From assembly GCA_017480265.1 (NCBI GenBank), contig JAFVAZ010000036.1, positions 1 to 23,478 on the forward strand: a stretch of DNA of 23,478 nt, given 5' to 3'. A model generated the notes under the pieces. That model ran no database searches. It was not told the origin of the DNA and worked only from the letters and a program-made list of their open reading frames with translations. The stretch comes from Clostridia bacterium (GTDB taxonomy: Bacteria; Bacillota; Clostridia; Oscillospirales; Acutalibacteraceae). The position numbers and the translations under genes were made by a program. Positions 1 through 9,029 of this stretch are shown here, piece by piece (within the stretch, counting starts at the first letter, position 1; every line of letters starts with the position of its first letter).

Positions 1-594
1 TATAAATTCATCTTTCCCACAGATCTCTTTTTTCTCAAGGAGTTCTGCAATTTCTAAAATATTTTTCCCTTCAGGGAGCGTCACATCCACCAAATCAGAA
101 TCTAAGCGATTAGCATTTGACTGCAAAAAGCTGATGATCCCCTGATAATCCTTATCTGTTTTTATCTCATAAGTCCCAGGGATAACCCTTTTTGCCCCTC
201 CGGTTAATAGTAAAAATAGCTTAAAAAAGCTTTTTTCTTTTATCACGCCTTTTTCATATAAAATATCAGCGATTTGGCTTTGGCTGGAATTTTTAGGGAT
301 CTCAATGGTTGCGGCACCTTCGTCCCTTGTCATGGATAACATATCGCACATGCCAAAAACAAAGAACTGCCCCAGCATCAGCACCATAGTGACTATATAT
401 GTGACAAATACAATTCTAAAAAGTTTTAGCCTTTCTTGAGATTTTTTTATTTTGATTTGCTGTACTTTATTCTTTTTGTATTTATTTTTCATTTGAGGAA
501 GATTATCTGAGTATTCCCGATCCATTTTCTCTTCATCAAGTTGCAGCTCAAAATTGCCTGCTTTAGCTTTTTGTTTTTTTTCGTTATCTTGCAT
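1..594 (-). CDS. mltG: MltG/YceG-like endolytic transglycosylase, N-terminal part (runs off left edge)
   Basis: The reading frame opens at an ATG at 594 and stays open to base 1, giving 198 residues of a longer protein. An AGAGGAT ribosome binding site lies about 7 bases upstream. Residues 1-58 are charged and cytoplasmic, and one membrane segment spans about residues 59-82. The part after it starts the LysM-like subdomain that precedes the catalytic YceG domain in this family (IEIPKNSSQSQIADILYEKG, then PGTYEIK and LPEGKNILEIAELLEKK). MltG enzymes cut nascent peptidoglycan glycan strands at the outer face of the membrane and so set strand length. The catalytic glutamate lies beyond the window, so activity cannot be judged. 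The gene lies 20 bases after the GNAT gene and is the last visible gene of the tmk operon. Confidence 0.85.
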   Translation of the reverse strand, partial: MQDNEKKQKAKAGNFELQLDEEKMDREYSDNLPQMKNKYKKNKVQQIKIKKSQERLKLFRIVFVTYIVTMVLMLGQFFVFGMCDMLSMTRDEGAATIEIPKNSSQSQIADILYEKGVIKEKSFFKLFLLLTGGAKRVIPGTYEIKTDKDYQGIISFLQSNANRLDSDLVDVTLPEGKNILEIAELLEKKEICGKDEFI

Positions 595-614
595 TTTTTT
601 ATCCTCTACATCCT

Positions 615-1565
615 TTAATCTAAAGTCAACCCTAAATAAGGTGGCCTTTTTGTATCCGGCAGATTTACTCCAGCCTTGCCTAGAGATTTTATCATACCCC
701 AGTTTTTAAGTTTTTTGTTATCACAAAGTTTTTCTAAAAAATCAACTCTGCCTACCGGTACCCGAAAAATATACATCTTGGCCGGCATCAAGCTTAAAAT
801 AGCACATAATAAAAGCTTTATTTCCGCTATGTCCGGAGGTTCCACCATACCTAGCTCTATGACTTCCACAGTATTTTCCCCACTCAAGTCAAGATGGCAT
901 ATAGCATAACTTTTTTCCCTTAATATGCTTTTGATATCGGCTTTGCTATAAAAATCGCTCGCATTTACAATAGACCTTATGTGTTTCTCATCCCAGCAGA
1001 CATCGTAAGCCAAGCTATAAAATTTCTCTCGGATTTCTTCAAATGTACTATATTTAAATTTTTCCACATTATGCTCAGTATCGGGAGCAAGCTTATTATT
1101 CTCATTATAGCCAGCTATTTTTTTAAGTTCATAGAAGGTAAACTCTAGGAAATTTGCTTTGAATAATGAGTGATACCCCAATTTTTCATAAAATCGCTCC
1201 AACCCATCATTAGCAGGCAACAGAACGGAATACTTGCAGCCTTTATCTCTGGCGATGTTGTTAGCATAATCTATTGTTTTCTTCATAAAGCCCATATTTC
1301 TGAATTCTGGTAAAGTAGCGGCTCCATATAGGTAATACGCGTGTTCTTTTTTTAATTCTTTATCCAATATATTGGTATAAAACATATGCAATGCTGAAAC
1401 TAATTGGTTATCTTTTAAGCAAACCACGCAATTGTGTGGAATGTATTTATATCTAAAGAAGAAGTCCGCTTCGCTTTTCTCCAAGGAAAAACTAACTTCG
1501 AAAAGATCCTTTAAGTCATCGTATAGCTCATTACGACTTAAATCAGCTGTTTTTATTTCTAGCAT
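615..1565 (-). CDS. GNAT-family N-acetyltransferase
   Basis: 316 residues. The start is an ATG preceded by a strong GAGGAGGAGAT ribosome binding site. The N-terminal half has the GNAT pattern: a beta strand (YYLYGAATLPEFRNMG) leading into the acetyl-CoA pyrophosphate loop, here R89-N-M-G92 in place of the usual R/Q-x-x-G-x-G/A, followed by the FYEKLGY motif near residues 125-131. The C-terminal ~170 residues are an extra domain, so this is a two-domain acetyltransferase comparable in layout to Eis-like enzymes. Its substrate cannot be read from sequence. It follows the DUF2156 gene, which also has a GNAT-like fold, by 56 bases, so the two may act on related acceptors. I am confident of the fold but not of the role. 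Confidence 0.8.
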   Translation of the reverse strand: MLEIKTADLSRNELYDDLKDLFEVSFSLEKSEADFFFRYKYIPHNCVVCLKDNQLVSALHMFYTNILDKELKKEHAYYLYGAATLPEFRNMGFMKKTIDYANNIARDKGCKYSVLLPANDGLERFYEKLGYHSLFKANFLEFTFYELKKIAGYNENNKLAPDTEHNVEKFKYSTFEEIREKFYSLAYDVCWDEKHIRSIVNASDFYSKADIKSILREKSYAICHLDLSGENTVEVIELGMVEPPDIAEIKLLLCAILSLMPAKMYIFRVPVGRVDFLEKLCDNKKLKNWGMIKSLGKAGVNLPDTKRPPYLGLTLD

Positions 1566-1621
1566 AGATCTCCTCCTCTTCTAGTATTTAGCACGCTACA
1601 TTTTCACTAAATAACTTACTG

Positions 1622-2527
1622 CTACCTTGCTACTGCATCTAGTGGCCTTGCTTCATATCTTTTTAATATTTTGCATGGGTGATATGACATTTTAGATTTC
1701 CTTAAGCCCTCTATCCCCAGGTCTTCTTCTCTGTTTATATATTGGAAGGGACTCAATTTTCTCCTTGCAAATTCATTATTAATCATAGCATAAACTCCAC
1801 TATAATTGGTCAGAGCTTTTTCAAAATGTATATCAACGATATTATCGTTGATCGCCTCTGCTATAGTTAACGCTACGACTTTAAAATCCACCAAGATGAC
1901 CCCACCTAATAGATTGAAATAATCGAAATAATCCAGTGCCTTATGGATCGCGACTTTTTCTTCCGAGATATTAGCTGGCTTATTCTCTAGATTCCTCGCA
2001 AACCAATAATCTACAAATCTTTTACACTCTGGGATATTCCCCTTGTTTATATCAAAGTATTGCCAAGTATAATTGTTTTTAAATTTTGCAATATGGTTCC
2101 TCTTGGCGTGATATCTACGCCCGCTAAGGTTTATTAAATCGCTGGTATTATATATATAATCTTCTCTGTTTGGCTCTTCTACAAAATCGAATTGATCCGG
2201 CATTATTCTTTGCAATTCCTTTTTTTCATCTTCCGTTATTCCGCCTAAGACCAACGGGAGCTTAGCTTGTTCGGCATCGTTTTTTAAGAGAGCTATGGCT
2301 TCTGCTACATCCCCTTGCCCCAAAGGGAACCTATACTTAACAATTTTATCCGTATCTATATAGCGCCGCAAGATTAAGCTTTTATATTTCAAAATTTTTA
2401 TTTTAGTCGATTCCCTCCAAAAATATACATTGCCAAAAGTATTGTCGCTCCCGAGCGTTTCTGCAGAATGAAATATTGACCTTACCCAATCTCGATCTTC
2501 AATGGTAGGAGTTTTAAAATCTAACAT
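1622..2527 (-). CDS. DUF2156 (phosphatidylglycerol lysyltransferase C-terminal-like) protein
   Basis: About 301 residues from the ATG at 2527. The frame also has an ATG at 2542 that would overlap the tmk end by 14 bases. I prefer 2527 because family members usually begin with a short M-x-D-F-K-like stretch directly before the first strand, and the tmk stop codon lies just before it. The sequence (LDFKTPTIEDRDWVRSIF at the start, YHAKRNHIAKFKNNY in the middle, INREEDLGIEGLRKSKMSYH near the end) matches the DUF2156 group. That group has a double GNAT-like fold and is related to the catalytic part of MprF. The RKSKMSYHP segment near the C-terminus is characteristic. It lacks the membrane part of MprF, so it is probably a soluble acyl- or aminoacyltransferase of unknown substrate. 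It is translationally coupled to tmk. Confidence 0.75.
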   Translation of the reverse strand: MLDFKTPTIEDRDWVRSIFHSAETLGSDNTFGNVYFWRESTKIKILKYKSLILRRYIDTDKIVKYRFPLGQGDVAEAIALLKNDAEQAKLPLVLGGITEDEKKELQRIMPDQFDFVEEPNREDYIYNTSDLINLSGRRYHAKRNHIAKFKNNYTWQYFDINKGNIPECKRFVDYWFARNLENKPANISEEKVAIHKALDYFDYFNLLGGVILVDFKVVALTIAEAINDNIVDIHFEKALTNYSGVYAMINNEFARRKLSPFQYINREEDLGIEGLRKSKMSYHPCKILKRYEARPLDAVAR

Positions 2528-2528
2528 T

Positions 2529-3200
2529 CTACAATACCGCATCCTTCACTATGTTAAATATATTCGCCTTTATTTCTTCGATGGATTTGGGCTGTCCCGC
2601 ATTGCTGCACTCTATTATCTTCCACCCCAGTTTATTGGCCGAAAATAACGCCGATTCTCTGCATTTTTCCAAAAAAGAAACATTTTTCTCATGCAGATCT
2701 TTTTTATTTTCTTGCCCGCTATACCTGCCCGTCATAAACCTTTGAGAGATATTTATCGGCATATCGAGGTATACCACTAAATCAGGCTTTGGTAAACTTA
2801 GTTTATTGTACTCGTAATCTTCCAGCCAGGTAATGTAATCTTCCCACTCGTTTTTATTTAGCTTTCCCAGCTGATATATAGCATTTGAAGTTGCATATCT
2901 ATCTGCTATAATCACTTGACCTTTCCTGTATCTTTCCTTCCAAAACTTCATATAACTTGCAAATCTATCTACCGCATAGAAAGAAGCTGCCGCGTAAGGA
3001 TTAACATCTTCCGGCTTTTGTCCAAATTCCGAATTTAAATACATCTTTACAAGTGAAGACGATGGCTCATTGTAATCCGGAAAACTCACTCTGCATATAT
3101 TTTTATCATATTTTCTAAGCTCACTGCACAGTATCCTGGTTTGCGTAGCCTTCCCGCTTCCATCTAATCCTTCTATTACTATTAATGTCCCTTTATCCAT
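2529..3200 (-). CDS. tmk: Thymidylate kinase (dTMP kinase)-like protein
   Basis: 223 residues from the ATG at 3200. A TTG at 3212 and an ATG at 3203 are in frame, but a GGTGA ribosome binding site suits 3200 best, and family members start just before the first beta strand. The P-loop is GLDGSGKATQ (residues 11-20), the DRY motif that contacts the nucleotide base region is at 100-102, and PDLVVYLDMP is the strand before the lid. Thymidylate kinase phosphorylates dTMP to dTDP for DNA synthesis. The lid region (MTGRYSGQENKKDLHEKN) differs somewhat from well-studied enzymes, and clostridia often carry a second divergent Tmk, so this copy may be the paralog rather than the essential one. It is the first gene of the minus-strand operon continuing to mltG. 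Confidence 0.85.
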   Translation of the reverse strand: MDKGTLIVIEGLDGSGKATQTRILCSELRKYDKNICRVSFPDYNEPSSSLVKMYLNSEFGQKPEDVNPYAAASFYAVDRFASYMKFWKERYRKGQVIIADRYATSNAIYQLGKLNKNEWEDYITWLEDYEYNKLSLPKPDLVVYLDMPINISQRFMTGRYSGQENKKDLHEKNVSFLEKCRESALFSANKLGWKIIECSNAGQPKSIEEIKANIFNIVKDAVL

Positions 3201-3252
3201 CATTCTCACCAAATTTTACGATCTAAGTTATTTTAATACAAAATGAGTTTAG

Positions 3253-3263
3253 CCCCCCCCCCC
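3253..3263. repeat. Homopolymer run of 11 C (G on the minus strand)
   Basis: An uninterrupted run of eleven C lies in the 100-base gap between the DnaD-domain gene and the start of tmk, in an otherwise AT-rich sequence. On the coding strand of the tmk operon it is a G11 tract about 50 bases upstream of the start codon. Such tracts are prone to slipped-strand change in length. Confidence 0.9.
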
Positions 3264-3312
3264 AATTATATATCTGAAAATAATTACTCCAAAACCCCTT
3301 GCATTATAATGA

Positions 3313-4275
3313 TTACGCGAAAATATCCATAGAATTATAATATTCATTAATATCATATGAAGGAGAAAAATCAGATTTATTAGTATTTTGAGATTTATTT
3401 TTTCTTTTTTCATCATTTGCTTGTTTCACCGTTTTAATCCCTTCACTGTGCCATTTTTTTATGATAGTATCTATGTAACTTAGAATATACTTACCTTTAG
3501 TATCCACACATCGGTCATAAGCTTCCTTAAGCAATTCTTCCGATATTCCCCAAGAATTTATCCATTTATCTGCAGCGTCCCCTTCTTTGGTTGTAGGGGA
3601 TCGTTTCTCTATCCCAAATACTTTCTCTACAATAATCCATGCTCGTCTTTTACTTTCCAATAGTTTAATTTTGCGTTCTGCTTTTTCTATAGTATCAATT
3701 TCTTCCTCTCCCCAGGTTCTTGCGATTTTGTCGATATAATTCATATGACATTTTCCAATACTAACAGCGTATTGCAAAAGCATTAAAATCACATCTATAG
3801 GCAACCCATCATCATCGTGAAACATAAGCAAAGCTGCGCTGTCAGCATTTGATATAGGACGAGATAATATGACCTGAGCCTCTTGCATTAAAAAGTTTAC
3901 TTCTTTAGATTCCGTTATCCTTTTTGCTACAAAGTCAGGGTCAGATCTTTGCCGTCTGTGCAAAGGTCGTATATTATTGCTTTTTAGGTTTTCAAGGTTT
4001 ACATTTTTTGTATTTTCTGATTCATCACTAACAGGTATGTTTTCGTTGATTAAATTTGTTTCAATCCAGTATTGCATGGCATCTTTCACGTCAAGTGGTG
4101 ACATTGCTAGGCTTTTAGCTATATTTTGTATAGTAATATCTTGACCTGCGTATCTTAGCAAAAAAAGTAAAACTTTTATCTGAGCAGCTCCGGCAAGCTT
4201 TATGTGGTTATCGACCAACGAGCATGGCACTGCAAAAATATTATTCCATTTTCCTAAATTAATTGAGAAACTCAT
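3313..4275 (-). CDS. DnaD-domain replication protein
   Basis: 320 residues from the ATG at 4275. The frame extends six codons further to a GTG, but the GAGGG ribosome binding site fits the ATG. An N-terminal winged-helix region (about residues 25-80, with the helix pair QNIAKSLAMSPLDVKDAMQYW) is followed by a linker. Two DnaD/DnaB2 modules then each carry the YxxxIxxxW DNA-binding signature: YIDKIARTW (about 180-188) and YIDTIIKKW (about 267-275). DnaD-type proteins open the origin and help load the replicative helicase in Firmicutes. The duplicated module is usual for chromosomal clostridial DnaD proteins. No helicase loader gene lies next to it here. It is convergent with nothing and lies head-to-tail behind spoIIE. 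Confidence 0.85.
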   Translation of the reverse strand: MSFSINLGKWNNIFAVPCSLVDNHIKLAGAAQIKVLLFLLRYAGQDITIQNIAKSLAMSPLDVKDAMQYWIETNLINENIPVSDESENTKNVNLENLKSNNIRPLHRRQRSDPDFVAKRITESKEVNFLMQEAQVILSRPISNADSAALLMFHDDDGLPIDVILMLLQYAVSIGKCHMNYIDKIARTWGEEEIDTIEKAERKIKLLESKRRAWIIVEKVFGIEKRSPTTKEGDAADKWINSWGISEELLKEAYDRCVDTKGKYILSYIDTIIKKWHSEGIKTVKQANDEKRKNKSQNTNKSDFSPSYDINEYYNSMDIFA

Positions 4276-4298
4276 TGAGTACACCCTCTTCACTTTAT

Positions 4299-4304
4299 AT
4301 TATA
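4299..4304 (-). promoter_or_regulatory. Candidate -10 element of the DnaD gene
   Basis: The minus strand reads TATAAT about 24 bases before the chosen ATG at 4275. No good -35 hexamer is visible 16-18 bases upstream, so the call is tentative. The transcript leader would be very short. Confidence 0.35.
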
Positions 4305-4459
4305 CTACAAAACTCTAAACTTAAAAAGAGTCCCAATCGAAAAAAGAACGGCAAGATATTTAATTTAGATAAAGATATAAAATCTCAAAAGTATAAACAA
4401 AGATTAGCATATATTCAAATCGCTTTACTTTTCCCTTGCCCTATAAACTACAAAAATGA

Positions 4460-6796
4460 TTATCTTTCTAAACTTACTTTGATAGCAATTGTTGTGATAT
4501 CGTCGTCATAATCATCAGACCGATTTTTTATTGCTTGGCTTACAATATCTTCTGCTAGATTTTGAGGATCCAAAAATTTATTGTCCTGTAAGTTTTCTTG
4601 TATCCACTTATCATCTGGGAATATCGCACCATCTGATAAAATAAGTATCCAGTCTTCGTTATTGATACTTTCAATCTGCGAAAAAAAGTTTATATTTTTA
4701 AATATCCCTATAGGTAGGCTAGATAGTTCAATTTTTTGAGTTTTTTCTGAAGTTTTAATAAAAGAAGCAGCAGCTCCAGCTTTGATGAAATTAACTTGAC
4801 CGGTATATAGATTTACAAAAACTACGTCAATAGCGGCGAGTGACTCATCGGTAGATTTGAGCAATAATGCAGAATTGGTTATTTTTAGAGCTGTTTCTAT
4901 ATTCATGCCGGATTTTATCAAATCAGATAAGATTTCACAAGCTAACGCTCCTTCTATGGCGGCCATCCCGCCTGTCCCCATGCCATCGCTTAAGACAAAC
5001 ACCATATTTCCATTCCCATCATCAAAGTAATTGAAATTATCTCCGCACCAAATTCCATTGTGGCATACATGCTGGCAGGCGCCTATTTGTAATTTAAATT
5101 TGGGCTTTTCTATAAGTTTAACGTTGTATCCTTTTTGCGTGGTAGTTATTAATGGTTTTTGCAAAATTTTGGAGCATTCTTTTGAGACTAATTTATGTAA
5201 ATTCAAGTTTATCAACCTTTCTTGTTTCATATGTGGGATATTCAATTCAATAGTTGACCTGTTTGATTTATCTGTAGTGCAAACCACGCTTAGAGGAAAA
5301 ATGCTGTTTTCTTTTAATACTTCTGCTATTTTGTCTGCTAGCTGAGTATCCAAGTCAAATTTTCCAGAAAAATCTTTTGATATATCGGTTAAGATATCAC
5401 TCATTTCAGAGAACTGTTCTGCGATGATGCCTCTGAGCTCATTATTTTTTGTTAGTAAAATATCTTTAGCTCTAGTTTCCTTTATGGCTTTTTTTATGTG
5501 GGTTTCTAACTCTAAGAATCTGTGACATTTATTGAGCGAATTTGCTATAAACTCATCTTTTTTTTCTTTATTGTTATCTTTCAAGATCTCAGCGACATTA
5601 TCGAAGAAAGTGGCAGTCTCTTGCTTTTTAGTTTCCCAACATAGAGTTTTTAATCCACAATGATCGCATACGTTTTTCTTAACATCAAGGTAAAATTCAG
5701 CAAAAGGTTTTGACTTATTTTTTATTAACTTTTGCGAGACTTTATTTATTGACTCTGTGACATTTTTTAGGGAATTAGCTATATATTTTAAGCGAAAGAT
5801 TATGCCGTCATCAATCTTAAATTCATCACTCACTTTGGGGTCGTAAGGGTAAACAAGGTTGCATACTTTATTTATTAACGCATCAGGAATAAATAAAAAT
5901 AAGAAGGAAGCAAAAAATAATTCATAAACGCTTATTATGATGCTGAGCATATCATTCGTTTGCATTGTTATTACTAAGCTTGAGATAATAAATGAAGCAA
6001 CCGTAACTAGTTTCCCATATTTAGCGGCTAACCCTGAAATCATGCCGGCGAAGGAATAGCTCCCGGCTAAAAAATTAAAGCTGGGGTTTGTAAAGCCAAA
6101 AATAATCCCCACGCTGATCCCGGAAATACTCCCGCCGGCTATACCAAAATAATCAGCACTTGCTAATATTAAAACTATCCCAAAGATCCTGCCCACAGAT
6201 ATATCTCCAATTTTCATATTAGAAAACGACAGAATTATTATGAATGCAGATATAATGATACTAGTTAGTCTTTGGTGCTTTTTATCCAGCCTATACGGCT
6301 TGCCCGATATAAAAAAGAAGGATTCCTTAAAAAAATATGCGCAGATTCCGGAAATCGCTGCCTCTATTAATATCATAGACAAACCTTCAGACAATGAAAA
6401 AACCGGCAGATTGATGGCAAACCCTGTTGTGATGAGAGTAAGGCTTGATAATATAGGTGCAAATAATATGTGTTCTTTGACTTTTATCAAGTCATTAAAT
6501 GTCCACCTTATAGCGAATATAGCTAAGATTGTGGCTATATACCTTATACTAAAAATCGTTCTATTGGGTAAAAAATATCCCAAAATACTTCCTATTAAAG
6601 CTATCCACGTATTTTCGTACGGGATGCTTGCAATGAATGCAGCACTAAATGGTGAATAATTCCCTAATATAGTATTTCTAGAGAATAATATACCTACGAT
6701 AAAATATAAAAAATTTAAGGCTAGATATTTTCTATATTTTTCTGGCATCTGCTGACTCTGCGTTTTTTGTAATTCTGTACTGTTTTGCAAATCCAA
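4460..6796 (-). CDS. spoIIE: Stage II sporulation protein E (SpoIIE phosphatase)
   Basis: 778 residues, slightly shorter than Bacillus SpoIIE (about 827). The first ~320 residues are a string of hydrophobic segments, the multi-pass membrane domain. The middle part contains the conserved cysteine cluster CDHCGLKTLCW (about residue 375) and a coiled region. The last ~210 residues are a PP2C-type phosphatase with SDGMGTG, then LSDGAIFPDD and DDDITTIAIKV, which supply metal-binding aspartates. SpoIIE sits at the polar septum and dephosphorylates SpoIIAA, which frees sigma-F in the forespore. I use the TTG at 6796 because no in-frame ATG occurs before codon 18 and a stop lies just upstream. Its ribosome binding site is weak. 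Its presence shows that the host can form, or recently formed, endospores. Confidence 0.95.
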   Translation of the reverse strand: MDLQNSTELQKTQSQQMPEKYRKYLALNFLYFIVGILFSRNTILGNYSPFSAAFIASIPYENTWIALIGSILGYFLPNRTIFSIRYIATILAIFAIRWTFNDLIKVKEHILFAPILSSLTLITTGFAINLPVFSLSEGLSMILIEAAISGICAYFFKESFFFISGKPYRLDKKHQRLTSIIISAFIIILSFSNMKIGDISVGRIFGIVLILASADYFGIAGGSISGISVGIIFGFTNPSFNFLAGSYSFAGMISGLAAKYGKLVTVASFIISSLVITMQTNDMLSIIISVYELFFASFLFLFIPDALINKVCNLVYPYDPKVSDEFKIDDGIIFRLKYIANSLKNVTESINKVSQKLIKNKSKPFAEFYLDVKKNVCDHCGLKTLCWETKKQETATFFDNVAEILKDNNKEKKDEFIANSLNKCHRFLELETHIKKAIKETRAKDILLTKNNELRGIIAEQFSEMSDILTDISKDFSGKFDLDTQLADKIAEVLKENSIFPLSVVCTTDKSNRSTIELNIPHMKQERLINLNLHKLVSKECSKILQKPLITTTQKGYNVKLIEKPKFKLQIGACQHVCHNGIWCGDNFNYFDDGNGNMVFVLSDGMGTGGMAAIEGALACEILSDLIKSGMNIETALKITNSALLLKSTDESLAAIDVVFVNLYTGQVNFIKAGAAASFIKTSEKTQKIELSSLPIGIFKNINFFSQIESINNEDWILILSDGAIFPDDKWIQENLQDNKFLDPQNLAEDIVSQAIKNRSDDYDDDITTIAIKVSLER

Positions 6797-6835
6797 ATCA
6801 TCTCATTTCCAGTTTATTATAATTTTTATTTTTTT

Positions 6836-6868
6836 ATTATATCGCTTATAATTGAAATAGCTTGTCTT
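6836..6868 (-). promoter_or_regulatory. Candidate spoIIE promoter with 21-bp spacer
   Basis: On the minus strand a perfect TATAAT (6836-6841) is preceded by AAGACA (6863-6868), four of six matches to TTGACA, with a 21-base spacer. The spoIIE promoter of Bacillus subtilis is known for an unusually long (21-bp) spacer read by sigma-A with Spo0A. A 6-of-7 match to the Spo0A box (GGTCGAA for TGNCGAA) lies further upstream at 6916-6922. No perfect Spo0A box overlaps the -35. Confidence 0.4.
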
Positions 6869-6973
6869 TTGTTGCTGTATTTTTTTAGATCTTTAAGTTA
6901 CCTATTAAAACGTAAGGTCGAATCATATAAGATATCATACGAAAAACGAAATAAAATTTTAAATTTATTTTTA

Positions 6974-6982
6974 TGATATAAA
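6974..6982 (+). promoter_or_regulatory. Candidate extended -10 of the ispH gene
   Basis: TGATATAAA is a TGn extended -10 element about 47 bases before the ispH ATG. A clear -35 is not visible, which extended -10 promoters tolerate. Confidence 0.35.
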
Positions 6983-7028
6983 CCATGCGATATAGACTAC
7001 ATTTAACATGAAATAATGAGGTTAGTTT

Positions 7029-9029
7029 ATGAAAATAACTGTAGCTGAAAATGCCGGGTTTTGCTTTGGTGTAAATAAAGCAATAGAAACTGTGCAGGAT
7101 CTTTTGAAGCAAAACTTAAAAATTTGCACTCTTGGCCCCATAATACATAATCCACAGATGATTAATCATTTTAAAAATAAAGGTGTGGTAATAGTTAATT
7201 CCCCCGCAGAAACGCCGGGAGACTATACTTTAGTGATACGGTCACATGGCGTACCCAGAAAAACCATGCAAGAGATAGAAAATTTAAAGCTAAGCTGCGT
7301 AGATGTAACTTGCCCATTTGTTAAAAAGATCCATTCTCTTGTATCCAATGAAAATTATAAGGGATATTCTGTTTTTATTTTTGGAGATAAAAATCACGCT
7401 GAAGTAATAGGCATATCCGGTTATTGCTTAGATAAAAAATATATTTTTAATAATTTTGCAGAATTAGCTGAAACTATAAAGGCGGATACTATACCTAAGA
7501 ACGAAAAAATCTTGGTTGTACAGCAAACTACCTTTAACGTAGATGAATGGAGCAAATGTTTAAAAATATTAAAAAAGCACTATACAAATTGCGTTATTTT
7601 TGATACAATATGTAATACAACACAAATCAGACAACAAGAAGCTATTAGCTTGGCTAAAAAATCTGATTTGATGGTCGTGATAGGTGGAAAGAAAAGCTCG
7701 AACACAATGAAACTTTTTGATGTTTGCAATAAATTTTCCGATACTATATTAATTGAATCTTCAGATGACTTACCAAAATATTTTTCTAAAAAATTAAGCA
7801 ATATTGGGATCACCGCCGGAGCTTCCACCCCTGATTACTTAATTTTGGAGGTAAAGAGAAAAATGGAGAAGATTATGGAAGGCAATGATATTTCAACAGT
7901 AGAAGAAAATTTTGCAGAAATGCTTGAAGAATCATTGGAAAACATGAGCAACAGCAAAAGAGTTAAAGGTACTGTGGTAAATATAACTCCCAGTGAAGTT
8001 TATGTTGATATTGGCAGGAAATATGCTGGGATTGTTCCTGCTGCGGAACTTTCAACTGACCCAAATGTAAGATGCGAAGACATCGTGAAAATAGGCGATG
8101 TTTTGGATCTGCTTATCTTAAAGACAGACGATCAAAATGGAACGGTTACGCTATCTAAGAAAAAAATCGATTGTACCAAAAGCTTTGAAGAAGTCACAAA
8201 GGCCATGGAAGAGAATGCCGTGCTTTCTGGGAAGGTCCAAGAAATAGTAAACGGAGGGCTAATCATCCCTTATAATGGGATAAATATTTTTATCCCTCCT
8301 TCTTTAGTGTATTTAAGAAAGCCTGCAGATCAGGAAAATTTAAAAAATCAAAATGTAAAATTTAGAATCATCAAGGTAAATAAATTTCGCAATCGCGTTA
8401 TCGGTTCCATCAAATCTGTTTTGATAGATGAAAAAAAGGAAAACGAGGAACGCTTTTGGCGCAATACGGAAGTTGGCGATAAACTAACCGGGACGGTTGT
8501 TTCGCTTACGCCTTATGGCGCATTTGTAGACGTAGGCGGAGTGTGTGGTTTGATCCATATCAGTGAGTTATCTTGGATTAGGGTAAAACGACCTTCTGAT
8601 GTTTTATCTATAGGGGATCAGGTCGACGTTGTAGTCATTGGCTTAGATAGAGAGAAGAGTATAATGGCATTATCTTATAAGCGAAGTCAAGAAAATCCTT
8701 GGGAAATTTTTAAGCGAGATTATAGCATAGGGTCTATAGTGGACGCAACTATCGTAAATCTTACCGAGTTTGGAGCTTTTGCTAGGATACTCCCGGGAGT
8801 GGACGGGTTAATCCATATTTCTAAAATCTCTAGAGAAAGAATAAAAAATCCAAAAGATGTTTTGGCAATTGGAGATATAGTAAAAGCTAAGATTATTTAT
8901 ATCGATTTGGATAACCACAAAGTTGGCCTTTCTATGATAAATCTGCAGGAAGAAGATAATGAAGATAGTGGCGGCAACGCAGAACCAACTGAAGAACTCC
9001 AAAATAATGATCAGCAAGATGAAAAATAA
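7029..9029 (+). CDS. ispH: IspH (HMBPP reductase) fused to four S1 RNA-binding domains
   Basis: 666 residues with a GAGG ribosome binding site before the ATG. Residues 1-280 are IspH, the iron-sulfur enzyme that converts HMBPP to IPP and DMAPP in the last step of the MEP isoprenoid pathway. The three cluster cysteines are C12 (AGFCFGV), C95 (VDVTCPFVKKIH) and C195 (CNTTQIRQQEA). Substrate-contact stretches SHGVPRK, GDKNHAEVIG and AGASTP are present. After a short acidic linker come four S1 repeats starting near residues 310, 400, 488 and 575. The last two are the most canonical (GAFVDVGGVCGLIHISELSW and GAFARILPGVDGLIHISKI). This IspH-ribosomal-S1-like fusion is known from many clostridia, where it may join isoprenoid synthesis to an RNA or ribosome-bound role. 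The acidic tail (EEDNEDSGG) is also usual for S1 proteins. Confidence 0.95.
   Translation: MKITVAENAGFCFGVNKAIETVQDLLKQNLKICTLGPIIHNPQMINHFKNKGVVIVNSPAETPGDYTLVIRSHGVPRKTMQEIENLKLSCVDVTCPFVKKIHSLVSNENYKGYSVFIFGDKNHAEVIGISGYCLDKKYIFNNFAELAETIKADTIPKNEKILVVQQTTFNVDEWSKCLKILKKHYTNCVIFDTICNTTQIRQQEAISLAKKSDLMVVIGGKKSSNTMKLFDVCNKFSDTILIESSDDLPKYFSKKLSNIGITAGASTPDYLILEVKRKMEKIMEGNDISTVEENFAEMLEESLENMSNSKRVKGTVVNITPSEVYVDIGRKYAGIVPAAELSTDPNVRCEDIVKIGDVLDLLILKTDDQNGTVTLSKKKIDCTKSFEEVTKAMEENAVLSGKVQEIVNGGLIIPYNGINIFIPPSLVYLRKPADQENLKNQNVKFRIIKVNKFRNRVIGSIKSVLIDEKKENEERFWRNTEVGDKLTGTVVSLTPYGAFVDVGGVCGLIHISELSWIRVKRPSDVLSIGDQVDVVVIGLDREKSIMALSYKRSQENPWEIFKRDYSIGSIVDATIVNLTEFGAFARILPGVDGLIHISKISRERIKNPKDVLAIGDIVKAKIIYIDLDNHKVGLSMINLQEEDNEDSGGNAEPTEELQNNDQQDEK

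Noticed and set aside
4263..4511. 82-codon plus-strand ORF between the DnaD gene and spoIIE
   Set aside because: It overlaps both ends of well-supported minus-strand genes, has no ribosome binding site and has no recognisable composition.
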